Source: Protula sp. h YS-2021 (Eukaryota > Annelida > Polychaeta > Sabellida > Serpulidae). Taken from it: a DNA stretch of 64,000 bases. The notes under the pieces are model-generated. The model made no database searches. It was not told the DNA's origin and saw only the letters and a program-made list of their open reading frames with translations. Location of the stretch: NCBI GenBank assembly GCA_949752745.1, contig OX457033.1, positions 12,950,448 through 13,014,447 on the forward strand, written 5' to 3'. Made by a program: the position numbers and the translations under genes. Below are positions 48,901-60,083 of this stretch, in pieces. How positions within the stretch are numbered: the stretch's first letter is position 1; each line of letters begins with the position of its first letter.

Positions 48901-51900
48901 CGCTTGGCGTGATGTATGAGAAATGCTAGGCGTGATGTGTAAGGAGCGCTAGGCGCGATGTCTGAGGAGCGCTAGACGTGATGTATGAGAAGCGCTAGAC
49001 GTGATGTATGAGAAGCGCTAGGCGTGATGTATGAGGAGCGCTAGACGTGATGTATGAGAAGCGCTAGGCGTGATGTATGAGGAGCGCTAGGCGTGATGTA
49101 TGAGGAGCGCTAGGCGTGATGTATGAGAAGCGCCAGGCGTGATGTATGAGGAGCGCTAGGCGTGATGTATGAGAAGCGCTAGGCGTGATGTGTGAGAAGC
49201 GCTAGGCGTGATGTATGACAGGCGCTAGGCGTGATGTGTGAGAAATGCTAGGCGCGATGTCTGAGGAGCGCTAGGCTGATGTATGAGGAGCGCCAGGCGT
49301 GATGTGTGAGAAGTGCTAGGATTGATGTGTGAGGAGCGCTAGGCGTGATGTGTGAGAAATGCTAGGCGTGATGTGTGAGAAATGCTAGGCGTGATGTGTG
49401 AGGAGCGCTAGGCGTGATGTATGAGAAGCGCTAGACGTGATGTATGAGAAGCGCTAGGCGTGATGTATGAGAAGCGCTAGGCGTGAGGTATGAGGAGCGT
49501 AGGCGTGATGTGTGAGGAGCGCTAGGCTGATGTATGAGGAGCGCCAGGCGTGATGTGTGAGAAGTGCTAGGATTGATGTGTGAGGAGCGCTAGGCGTGAT
49601 GTGTGAGAAATGCTAGGCGTGATGTGTGAGAAATGCTAGGCGTGATGTGTGAGGAGCGCTAGGCGTGATGTGTGAGAAGTGCTAGGCGTGATGTGTGAGA
49701 AGCGCTAGGCATTTATGTTGCGCGAGAAGCTCCAGGCCTGATGTTACATGTCACATGGTAGACGTGATGTCGCGTTGGGAGCGCTGGATGTAATATTGCG
49801 TAAGCCACACCTGCCGCTTGCCGTAGTCACTGAACAAATGCTGAAGGCTAGCCATTTTGTAACACCACAAAGCTAAAATCTTTTTCATAATACTTCGGAT
49901 TGACAATGCATACAAATCCCATACATTGTGTGATAAATTATAAATATTTGTCTTTATTTTCAGTGATTTTAAAAAGCAGTAAGTTAATAAATGCAGCTTG
50001 ACCCAACCTTTTGTACTTAGATCCTTTCCAAGATATATCACTTGTATGTGATTGGTATCTTATTTTGTTTTACCTGGTGTGTTTTATTTCTTCAGTGCCA
50101 TCTTTATTTTATATATGGTATGGTTAGGGTGATTCGGTTTGTAGCTGTTTTAAGTTTCTTGTTGATTTTGTCCTAATTTAAAGACGTAGGTCCTCTGACG
50201 TTCTTGTTGATTTCGTCCTAATTTAAAGACGCGGGTTCTCTGACGCTCTTGTTGATTTCGTCCTCATTTAAAGACGTGAGTCCTCGAACGCTGCTGTTCA
50301 TTTATTGTACAGGTACTTTATTAAAATGTTATGTGGCTTGGGAATTTTCAGTTTGTGATGCTGGCTGAGACACTGTTTAGTGGTATTACGAGCGGGAGTA
50401 CTTACCACTTTTAAGTATTTTCACCAGCAGGAGTACTTACAACTTTTCAGTATTTTCACTAGCGGGAGTACTTGTTGCTTCCCAGTATTATCACTAGTGT
50501 GAGTACCTGACGTTGCTGTGTTCCTGTCAGTACCTTGACAGAGACGTAACGGGTGTTTCCGTCGTTTCTATGTGACACAAACTGTCGGCTTTTTTCTGCC
50601 ATTTCCTTTTCAAGTAATCACTTTTTCAATTTTTCGTTTTTTTTTTTTTTTGTAATTCTCACCGTCTGCCATTGACAACTGGCAAAGCCTTGCAGCCCCG
50701 CTGTTAAATGGTAGCTATTACAACACTGGCTTGGGCAATTCCGATGCTGTTGATTGGCACAAAAAACTGGAAGGACAAGCTCCTCCAAGAAGCAGTGATG
50801 CGCCGTGAAGACAGGAGTTAGCCTGCGGGACTGTTGGACCTCCCCTCCCCTCCCCCCTCCCCAACCCCACCGCCATTCGTAAAATTAAAATATACAAAAT
50901 TTTATATTTGCGAAATTAAAAAAGTTTGCGAATCGTCTTTCACGAGGGCTGGAGAAGTCTTCAGTCCCAGCAGTGTGAATGCCCCTCCCTCCGTCCCTCC
51001 TCCCCATCTTTCCGGTGGCATTCGTTAAGCCTGTATATTGCCCGCAGTGTTAACCCCGCCTCGCTGTCAAGTTGCTCTGTAATTGCTGATTCCTTTGCAG
51101 CTCAAATCCCCGTTTTATTACCTGACTGCTTGCAATGGCTGACGTATCGCGCGTGACATTTTGCAAGGAAAATACAACAGAGCCTAACTTTCTCTCTATG
51201 TTCTTATATTTGTTTTTAATATTTATTATTTATTTATTGTAACAGTTTACTCCCCCATTTCTGTTATGTTTCGAGAACATTCACCTGCAGATGGGAAATG
51301 GGTGGAATTTTCTATAAAAAATGAAATATCTGGTGTTAAATGCATATTTCATATCAGTTTATTGTATGGGTAGTGGGATATTCACTGCGCCGTGAAGCTG
51401 TTCTAGCCGTACTGTATTCACGGTTAGCTTCCAGGGCTTAGGTTTGTCAGCTACATACAGCTGTGACCTCATTAGACAGGAATTCGAAGTCTGGTCGTAA
51501 GCCCTGATTATAATGTACTGAGATTAGCATTATTAATATTTCTCAAAAAAGGTGGATATTGTTCGAGTGCGATACTTACCTGTTTGGCAGGACAGCTGAG
51601 AACTGACAAAATTAATATTTTGTTTTGCGGTCAGAAAAACTGAACTTTGTTTTGTTGTTGTTGTTGTTTTATTAATGTTCAAGAGTTAAGCTTCGCTGAG
51701 AAACTAATGCCACTTTATGTATTCCGTGACAGCATTGAATTCGCTAGGTTGGCCTGAGAACAACAGGTTTCTATCAAATTCTTTGCTTCACGAAAGGGTT
51801 CTCACAAGTATTCTACGACTTACAATTGTTGTAATCTTTATTTTAGGAGCAAAGACGGACATTTTCAGAAAGCTCCAGATCTGAAGAAAATAAGCCAATT

Positions 51901-53812
51901 ATATGAAGACATAAAGAAATTTGAAGAGGTGGGGTTTTGTTTTAAGCTTATATTTGCAGTGATTTGGGTGAACAATTTATGAAAAATCGCCACTGTTTCG
52001 TCTGTTGAGGGAATCTCTGTAACGCTTAGCCCCAATGTAACGACACGCACGGGAAAATCATGCACGTCGATGTCTGCGTGTCCGAAGTATACACTGGGAG
52101 TGTCTGAAGTATACACTGGGAGTATCTGAAGTATTCACTGGGAGTGTCGGTTTATACATTGGCTTCCTGTTAAATAATACACCATGATCATTTGAGCGAA
52201 AATTTTTGACATAAATTTCGACTTTTTTTAACTTAGAACTCTGCTTGAAAATACTGTCATAGTGATATGGACTGTTGTGTTTGGGAGGTGAAAGAGCGCT
52301 TTTCTGTCCATCAAGCGAGGACATTATCAGCAGCTGGAGATCTTGCCGCTCAAAGAAATGTCGTTGTAATGAAGGGGAGAGGGGGGTTGGGGGGTTGTTA
52401 CAAGACCTTTTTGTCTTAAGTAACTGTGGTTTCAAAGGTAAAAGGTTTTTTTTATCACCAGTAGTGGTGTGAACATGAAACCGCAAGGCTTGCAGTGTGA
52501 TTGGCTGAACTGCCAACCTCACACGTTGTTCTTATCTTGTCTTGCAGATATTAGCCGCCCAGAACGAGATGTTTGGAGGAGACCTGTTATTATCAGGACA
52601 GGAAATGCTGTTTGAGATCAAGTACCAAGTGGGCAACTGGACGGACTGCGCAATCATGGTATTCAACCGTCACCGCGGCGACGCCGGCGAGAACCACCCC
52701 GACCATGACGACATGCTAATCGTCAATGAGGTAACACCTGTCCCCGGCAGGCCCCCATCCCGCCCCTCCCCTCCGCCCCCGTCCCCCCCCCCCCCCCATC
52801 CCGCGGGGGAGAACCACCCCGACCATGACGACATGCTAATCGTCAATGAGGTAACACCTGTCCCCCGCAGGCCCCCATCCCGCCCCTCCCCTCCGCCCCC
52901 GTCCCCCCCATCCCGCGGGGGAGAACCACCCCGACCATGACGACATGCTCATCGTCAATGAGGTAACACCTGTCCCCCGCAGGCCCCTCCCCTCCGCCCC
53001 CGTCCCCCCCCCCCCCATCCCGCGGGAGAGAACTACCCCGACCATGACGACATGGTCATCGTCAATGAGGTAACACCTGTCCCTCGCAGGCCCCCATCCC
53101 ACCCCTCCCCACCACCCCCCGTCCCGCGGGAGAGAACCACCCTGACCACGACATGCTCATCGTCAATGAGGTAACACCTGTCCCCCGCAGGCCCCCATCC
53201 CGCCCCTCCCCACCGCCACCCCTCCTCCTCCCCCCAATCCCATTGGCGAGAACCGCCCAGACCACCACGACAAGCTCCCCGTCAACGAGGTAACGCCTGT
53301 CCGCCTACCCGTAACCCCCCCCCCCCCGTCTCTCTCCCCAGCGATGTTTCTCGGTAATGAGGCCCAAAATTCCCCTGATCTTCCCCCTTCCATCCCCCTT
53401 CCATCCTCCCCTCCCCTGATAAATATTCTTTTTGTTTCTCTTACTGGAACGTCTCAAGATCAACAGAAGCATAAACCAAAGTTTCGGACACTGGAAGTTT
53501 TATGTGATGGGAATCGCAAATAAATGGCACGGCGCTATCGCTATTCACTGTGTCCACTTTATAGGAAATTGAGAACCTGGTGAGCCAATTCACAGTAAGG
53601 CTGACAGGCGAGAATGGCTCAGCCATAGGCATCATCAACGCGGCCAACTCGATGGAGCAGTGGGACGCCAAGTTCACGGCAGTGCTGCACGGCAATAACC
53701 CACTGCCCGAGCAGGACTGGCTCAGGTAACGGGCCGCCCGCACTGCCGTTTGTGCACTTATTGAGTGCAGCTAAATTTAACATGCTTCTTCTTCTTCTTC
53801 TTCTTCCTCTTC

Positions 53813-53846
<34 letters not shown>

Positions 53847-56800
53847 ATCCTAGACACGCCACTGTGCAGGATATACACATATCATATCACTTATGGGATT
53901 TATACATGTCACTGTGCAGGATCTACACATGTCACTGTGCAGGATCTACACCTGCCACTGTGCAGGATATCTACACATGTCACTGTGCAGGATCTTATCT
54001 GCCACTGTGCAGGATCTACACATATCACTGTGCAGGATCTACACATGTCACTGTGCAGGATCTACAAATATCACTGTGCAGGAGTTACACATATCACTGT
54101 GCAGGATCTACACCTGTCACTGCAGGATCCACTTGTCATTGTGCAGGATCTACACATGTTACTGCACGTGAGTTGACATGATTTCATGTTGTTGTGCAGG
54201 TTCTACACGTGCATGGACGACTGGGTGCAGTTTCTTGATGATACCGCTGAGAACATCGGCAGCACACAGAAAGAAGGTGACAAACTGCAGCATCACAGGT
54301 GCGTAGTGCCGGGAACCGACCTGTCAAAGCGAACCGGTATTCGGTTGTGCTTGACCCCACTAAATACCACCGAGATCAATAGTATTCGATATTTATATAA
54401 TATCAGTAAATATTAGGCATAAATGAACGTTTCCCCTTCTCGTGTTGAGTCTGTCCTTAAGAAATTTTAGTTTAACAATTTTCTGCCTCGGTTAATTCAA
54501 AGCAAATGAAACCTTGCATACAATTCGTGCAAGGCTAAACCGGGTTTTGTGTGCCATGAAATAGCCAAGACACAAAAACTGAAAACGGTGACGCATCTCA
54601 AAACGGTCAAAATTTGATTGGTTATTGCAAGTCATTGTCAAACTTGAACAATGATATTTCACCACAACTTAAATTCCTTGTTTGAAAGAGTTAAATTATT
54701 TGCAAAATGGCCCCGGGTTTCAACTATGAGAGATGTTTTTTCGACAGAAGCGAGAAAAAGAGGAAAGTGAAAGCTAACAGGTAACAGGGCAGGTGGTGCT
54801 AACCAGTGTGGATGCGTGGTTTCTTTCTTTTTTTTTTTGCAGGGGGGTAGGGGGGGGGGGGGGAGGTGTGGCAAAATAAGCGGATGTGGTTATCCATCGT
54901 GGATGGATTTTTTGTTTTGTATTATATATGTGTGCGTAGTGATTAGGAAGGGGAGGGGAGGGAAGGACAGTCCAGGGGAGGGGAGGGGAGGTGAAAATGG
55001 CGGATGGCATGCCATTATGGTGGGTGACTCTAGCAAGTGTGAGTTCTTTTCCTGTTAATCGTTTTATTTTATTTTTTCTGAGCGTTGGGTCGCGTTTTTA
55101 GGGGAATGGATGTAATGGCTTTGGAGGAGGTGGGGGGGGGGGGGGGGGGGGGAGGAGTATGCACACGAGTGTTGGTGATTGGAAAGGTTATTTTAAAACG
55201 TTTTTTTTTTTTTTTTGCACATGATGAAATCGGTCGCCGAAATGTGAGGTCATTTGTGTCTTGCAGAACTTTGCATCTCGGTGAAGAGTGAATGCATTTG
55301 ATCGCACAGAGCACCTTTTTTTCTTTTCAATGAGAATATTTCAGACGAACGGAAGATATCGTATATATGTGTATTTGTTTTTCTTTTTTCACAAAACAGC
55401 AAAAGTGATATTTTTTTCTGGCTGGTTCATCAAAAAGCTACGAAATGATTTTTTAAAGATTGATTTATGAAACACTGAACTTGTAAGTACGTACCCTGCT
55501 ACGTGTCTACCTTGGTCACGTGACCTGTTCTATAATGTGACGTGTCTGCTTTGATCACGTGACCTGTTCTATGATATGACGTGTCTGCCTTGATCACGTG
55601 ACCTGTTCTATAATATGACGTGTCTGCCTCGATCACGTGACCTGTTCTATGATATGACGTGTCTGCCTTGATCACGTGACCTGCTATATTACATAACGTG
55701 TCTACCTTGATCACGTGACCGGTTCTTAGATATGACGTGCCTGTCTTTGATCACGAGACATGTTCTGTGATATGGCATTTCTGCTTGATCACGAGACATG
55801 TCCTATGACGTGATGTGTCAACATTTAGCACGTGACAATCCTGTGACAAGATGCGTTTGCATTAATGACGTGTCCTTCGACGTGACGTGTCAACATTTAT
55901 CACGTGACAAGATATGCCAAAAACTGATCGCGTAACATGCCCCATGACAAGGCGTGACATGTGACTTTGCACTGTTCCAGTATCGACGTGCTGGAGACGA
56001 TCCGTAAGGCACAGAAGTGGCTCTCCTCCTCCACCAACAGCATCGACTCGGAGGACGCCAAGCTCGTCGAGGCGGTACGTCACTCCACATCCTCCCAAAA
56101 ATAGTCTCTCCTATCTCTCCCTGATGAGACAGTACGTCACTTCCTCCCCTACACCTATTGTCTCTTACTTGCGGGGTGGGGTGGGGCCGGTGGGTGGGGG
56201 TGGCACGTCATTGCCTCCCCATCCCTCCTGTCTGTCTTTTGTGGGTTGTTGGCACACTGCGTTATATTTCCACCCCACCCATCCTGTCTATCGCTTTTGG
56301 AGTCCGTTCACCTTTTTACTCTTTCCCATCTGTCACTCATTGAGACAGAGCCGCCACCCGCCCCCCCCCCCCCCACTTCCCTCCCTTATGTTTCTCTCCC
56401 ATTGGTGTGGTACGTCACTCCCCACCCTTCTGTCGCTCATTCAGGCGTCATATCGCCCCGCCCCTCTTTTCTATGTCTCTCAATTGCATTCCCCCGTTTT
56501 TATGAACAGTTTTTGGCTAAGCTCTTCAATTATGATAACACATCATGTCAGTTTGAATTTCAACCCCCTCCATCAGACTGACCATGAAAGGCCCCAAAAT
56601 GAAGTCTGAAAACGGTGCTTAAAAATATCAACATTTTTACGCAGTTCATCACCAATTCATCACTCAGTCAAATGACCACGAATGACCGGGTGACCGAGAA
56701 ATCCAAAGCCTGATAAGAACTGAAATGTTACTGTTGTAAATCTTCAGAATAAAGTTAGACGCTCAGTGAGCTGTTACGTAGCAAGGGGTAAAAATAGAAA

Positions 56801-58089
56801 AATGTGAAGTGCACAGATATTCATGAGCTTTAAGACAGGTTTGCCGTTGCTGTAGGTGACGGCTTTGTTGTTGTAGGTGACGACGTTGTTATAGGTGACG
56901 ACGTTGTTGTAGGTGACGACGTTGTTGTAGGTGACGACTTTGTTGTTATAGGTGACGACGTTGTTATAGGTGACGACGTTGTTGTAGGTGACGACTTTGC
57001 TGTTGTAGATGACGACTTGTTGTAGTTGACGACTTTGTTGTTGTAGATGACGACTTTGTTGTTGTAGGTGACGACTTTGTTGTAGATGACGACTTTGTTG
57101 TTATAGGTGACGACGTTGTTATAGGTGACGACGTTGTTGTAGGTGACGACTTTGCTGTTGTAGATGACGACTTGTTGTAGGTGACGACTTTGTTGTTGTA
57201 GATGACGACTTTGTTGTTGTAGGTGACGACTTTGTTGTAGATGACGACTTTGTTGTTGTAGGTGACGACGTTGTTATAGGTGACGACGTTGTTGTAGGTG
57301 ACGACTTTGCTGTTGTAGATGACGACTTGTTGTAGATGACGACTTTGTTGTTGTAGGTGACGACTCTGCACACGGAGATGATCAAGTGGATGGTACAGCT
57401 GCTGCTGCGGCTGGCCCCGGATCGGGAGGATCACTCCAAAGAAGCCCGGGAGTCGATCCTGATGGGCAGCGCCAGCATCGGGCAGATTGAGCACACCGGA
57501 AAGGAACTCTTCACGCGACTGCACAATTTCAGCCAACACGTAACACAGTGAGATATCCTTAACTAGCCTGTTTTTGTATTGTTCATTTTAATTAATTTAT
57601 TTATTTATTTATTTATTTATTATTATTATTATTTTCTTGATTTTGGATACAATTCTAGGTTCCAATTTCTTGATTGTTCTAACAAGGCGGAAAACGTCGA
57701 GCTGATAAAGTAGTGCATGACTGTGTAACATTTTTTCCAGATGTTGTAGCGGCATAGTGAACGCGGAAATGCAGAGAAAGTTAGCGGCACAGGATGATGA
57801 CGCCGAGCTCGAATTTAAAGAGCTGCAACGTCTCAAGGTAAAAACCTCCTGATTGGTCCTCAATTAGTCAGATGCCCGTTTATTTTTATTGTCACGAACT
57901 TCTTGAAAAAAATGGCGTTGTGGAGCCCAAAAACTGCTCTGATTGGCTGGAGCCTTTACACGAGGTTTTACGGGATGTAGAAACAGGGACACAGTCTACG
58001 TCTGTCTATCAGCACGGTTTGATATATTTTTCATCGCAATTATAAACAGATATGTCACTCAACGATTAGAAATTAAAATGAAAGGCCAA

Positions 58090-58134
<45 letters not shown>

Positions 58135-59482
58135 CAGATAAAAAATACTGTAGGTTCTACCTTCACTCAAAATTTCACAACATTCCCACTAAAACTGAAG
58201 AATCAATATGATTTTACAATTTTTTCCCAATATTTCCACCATTTTTCAACCATTCGGCAAGAGACATAAATGCAGGTAAATATCCATGTTTCCATCCGAA
58301 GTGTCAAGATATTCCGAATAAAGACTACAAAATAATAGCCAGATTAATGCTCGCTAGCTTTAAATCCGTGACATTCCGATTAAGTCCTGGCTTCAGCTAG
58401 AATTTTAATATAAAATTGGGTTTTTGCCAATATTTCCACTAAGTTTTGGCGAATTGTGGCATCCCTCTCCCTCTGAAAAAAAAACACACACGCAAAATTA
58501 ATAGCCAGGTAGACACTTATGTTTGCTACCTTCATTCAAAATTTTAAGACGTTTGCTCTGAAAACGGGGTACGATTTTGAGAACGTTGGTTTTTGGTCAA
58601 TATTTCCCCCAGTTGTTAGCAAATTGTCAAAAAAAGGTAATAGCCGGGTGAGGGACATTGGATAATTATCTTTAACTAAAATTTCAAGACAGTCAGAGTG
58701 AAAACCCAGGAGGAGACACAGTTTTTAAAAGTTGCAAATGTACATAGCTGTACATAGCTGGTCAAGCCCATGCTTCTTTGGAAGCTGGAGCTAAAAATAA
58801 ACACTTGCCTGACCGGATCCCGCTGTGTTTGCAGACGGAGAGCGAGAGCTGGATCAGCACGGCCAAGCTTCTTCTCGGGGAGCTCCTGGAGAAGTGTAGC
58901 GCCGAGGTGCTGCTCGAGCCTGGACCCGAGCCCGTGCCCACTGCCCCCGCCCAGCAAGCGCCCGGGCCCACAGCCCCGGATGGTCAAGTGTACCACGATA
59001 TGGAGAAACTGGCATCTTCAAATCCACAGGTTTGGTGTTACTTCATCAAGAAGACAGCAGTTGAGGAGTATTTTATTCAGTTGCATGTTAATATTTCTTC
59101 TGATAACTGAAGCAATCGAATTATGTAAACTGTATCTTTTCATCTGGGTTTTCTACAAAAAGAAGGTGGCAGGCTGAACCCTGAAACTTTTCGTGTTGTG
59201 GATTAATCAACCTATAGTTTTATTTACTGAAGTTTTGATTGACAGGAGAGACCTCCGCCAATGGGCGGGCCCAGCCTAAGCACAACAGGAGCCGAGGAAG
59301 CGTTGGAAGTGATTGGCGGGGATGAAAACACACACTCCAAGACAATCGAGACGCTACAGAAAGAGAGCGGTGATTCCAACGCGCCACCCAAAACGCCAGC
59401 TGTAGCAGAGGCCCCGGACACGAAGAAGGCGTACGAGGCGCTGGCGGCGGTGAACAGTCTGCAGGAACAGCTGCTGTAAGTA

Positions 59483-59537
<55 letters not shown>

Positions 59538-60083
59538 GAGAGGGGGGGTGTCTGTGAGGGTGAGGGTGCGTGTGTGGTTGTATGTGTGTGTGGTAAGTGC
59601 CAGAGCGTACTGAGCCCTGGTGGCGGTGCGCAGCGTTCAATAACCTATTTTAAACATGAATAAAATTAGCGGGCCATTGTGACTAAATCCCAGACTTCAG
59701 TATAAAAGATAACTATATAAATTATGAAACGACGGCAAAATTTGAGTGTCATGTTTGGTTTGCATTTATTCTGCTTTGCACACAGGCAAACTGAGGAGCG
59801 GGCGCAGATTGCTGAAAGTCGCAAATCTGAACTGGAAGCGGAAGTGAAAGAGCAACAGGAAAAAATACGAGCCCTGGAGCGTCAGCTGGCCGCACTGGAA
59901 TCCAATAAAGAAGCCGAAAAGACGAAAAGTAGTTCGGCCAAATCAACGAAAACCACTCCGCCGACTGCTGAAAGCACCCTAGTGCCGCAGACTCCTCCAG
60001 AAAAGGACTCAAAGAGTGAGAAGAAATCAGTATCTCGGGCTAGCTCTCGGGCTTCTGTGTCCAGCAAAGGGAAAAAGAAATGA
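40848..60083 (+). CDS. AXDND1: Axonemal dynein light chain domain-containing protein 1, 22 coding exons
   Basis: Ciliary/flagellar coiled-coil protein. Coding exons: 40848-40935, 41171-41391, 42164-42267, 43002-43119, 43668-43919, 44211-44285, 45365-45459, 45735-45827, 46191-46257, 46575-46733, 47102-47230, 47635-47774, 51847-51928, 52548-52730, 53565-53725, 54200-54298, 55981-56074, 57357-57547, 57741-57837, 58835-59029, 59246-59475 and 59786-60083. Phases agree at every junction, giving 1056 residues; human AXDND1 is about 1000. Orthology rests on [25 protein letters not shown] (across exons 3/4), [18 protein letters not shown]-type [69 protein letters not shown] and CCSGIV, all in family order. 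Exons 6-12 hold the axonemal dynein light chain-like coiled-coil region. Residues about 958-1003 form a heptad-like Glu/Lys coiled coil, followed by a Ser/Lys-rich tail. Intron 4 has a GC donor (43120). Several introns carry splice-border arrays. Confidence 0.95.
42238..42575 (+). repeat. ~22-bp minisatellite seeded by the AXDND1 exon 3 donor
   Basis: The exon end GGAGCGGGAAG|GTAAGTGTG recurs about 14 times as GGAGCGGGAAG|GTCAGTGTG and variants. The last unit (donor at 42561) regains a perfect GTAAGTGTG, so the array is bounded by two consensus donors 293 bases apart. Confidence 0.9.
44290..44850. repeat. 21-bp minisatellite in AXDND1 intron 6
   Basis: About 26 units of the kind CAATCACGATACATGACTAG start within 15-30 bases of the exon 6 donor. 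I could not show that the unit derives from the exon border itself. Confidence 0.9.
46734..47040 (+). repeat. C-rich ~65-bp repeat at the AXDND1 exon 10 donor
   Basis: Units carry CGTACTGACCTCTCCACATT, a CC-rich tract and CGCCTTCATTCGTACTG. The first intronic bases (GTCAACTGTTCCTCCACACT) look like a diverged first unit, so the donor itself may be part of the array. Confidence 0.65.
47170..47535 (+). repeat. Two tandem copies of AXDND1 exon 11 end and donor in intron 11
   Basis: The coding stretch [17 protein letters not shown] with its GTCTGCGCACC donor (47171-47241) is repeated at about 47322-47398, nearly identical, and at 47462-47530, with a deletion that breaks the frame. Each copy is followed by a CC/ACC-rich intron stretch. 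Confidence 0.92.
48340..49725. repeat. 22-23-bp minisatellite in AXDND1 intron 12, about 60 copies
   Basis: Units of the kind GAGCGCTAGGCGTGATGT plus ATGAG/GTGAGA. Variant blocks recur. For example, a CTAGACGTGATG doublet block appears at about 48510 and 48970, and a block with GGATTGATGTGTGAGG appears at about 49318 and 49568. This indicates higher-order duplication. Confidence 0.95.
50155..50515. repeat. Two further tandem repeats in AXDND1 intron 12
   Basis: 50155-50290: three ~46-base units with TTGTTGATTTCGTCCTAATT and AAAGACG. 50385-50515: four ~40-base units with GCGGGAGTACTTA and AGTATTTTCACTAG. Confidence 0.8.
52078..52150. repeat. 25-bp tandem repeat in AXDND1 intron 13
   Basis: Three units containing GAAGTATACACTGGGAGT. 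Confidence 0.85.
52684..53300 (+). repeat. ~105-120-bp tandem repeat copying AXDND1 exon 14 end and donor
   Basis: The last ~45 coding bases of exon 14 (GAGAACCACCCCGACCATGA through CGTCAATGAG) plus GTAACACC and C-rich intron occur six times. The coding original ends at 52730. Copies end at about 52850, 52961, 53068, 53170 and 53289. The intron part of each unit contains CCCCCGCAGG, a possible acceptor, so each unit has the outline of a cassette exon. Confidence 0.92.
53857..54212 (+). repeat. 23-bp minisatellite copying the AXDND1 exon 16 acceptor
   Basis: Twelve units of CACTGTGCAG|GATCTACACATG precede the real junction GTTGTGCAG|GTTCTACACGTG at 54199/54200. Both the AG border and the first ~12 exon bases are part of the unit. 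Confidence 0.92.
55495..55960. repeat. ~40-bp minisatellite in AXDND1 intron 16
   Basis: About eleven units of TTGATCACGTGACCTGTTCT plus ATGACGTGTCTGCC, decaying towards exon 17. Each unit has a CACGTG palindrome. No copy of the exon 17 border was seen. Confidence 0.9.
56841..57372 (+). repeat. 18/21-bp minisatellite copying the AXDND1 exon 18 acceptor
   Basis: About 26 units of TTGTTGTAG|GTGACGACG or TTTGTTGTTGTAGATGACGA precede the real junction TTGTTGTAG|GTGACGACTCTG at 57356/57357. A block of about eight units ending in CTTTGCTGTTGTAGATGACG recurs three times, showing higher-order copying. Confidence 0.93.
58089..58133. repeat. (AAT)n microsatellite
   Basis: About fifteen AAT/ATA units in AXDND1 intron 19. 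Similar simple repeats include (CTT)n/(ATT)n at 53786-53846, (TTTA)n at 57594-57631 and GT/GA/CAGA tracts at 59478-59545. Confidence 0.95.

Noticed and set aside
48340..49725. CRISPR-like appearance of regular short repeats
   Set aside because: There are no unique spacers, units are directly adjacent, and the array sits in an animal intron.
53765..54181. Cysteine- and histidine-rich repeat frames resembling zinc-finger or toxin-like repeats
   Set aside because: Three frames of the same 23-bp minisatellite are open because of the repeat. The real coding sequence is exon 16 only.
56964..57539. 191-codon minus-strand frame rich in Thr, Ser, Lys and Gln
   Set aside because: It is the antisense of the 18/21-bp acceptor array and AXDND1 exon 18.
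59224..59640. 138-codon minus-strand frame
   Set aside because: It is antisense to AXDND1 exon 21 and the adjoining GT/GA microsatellite.
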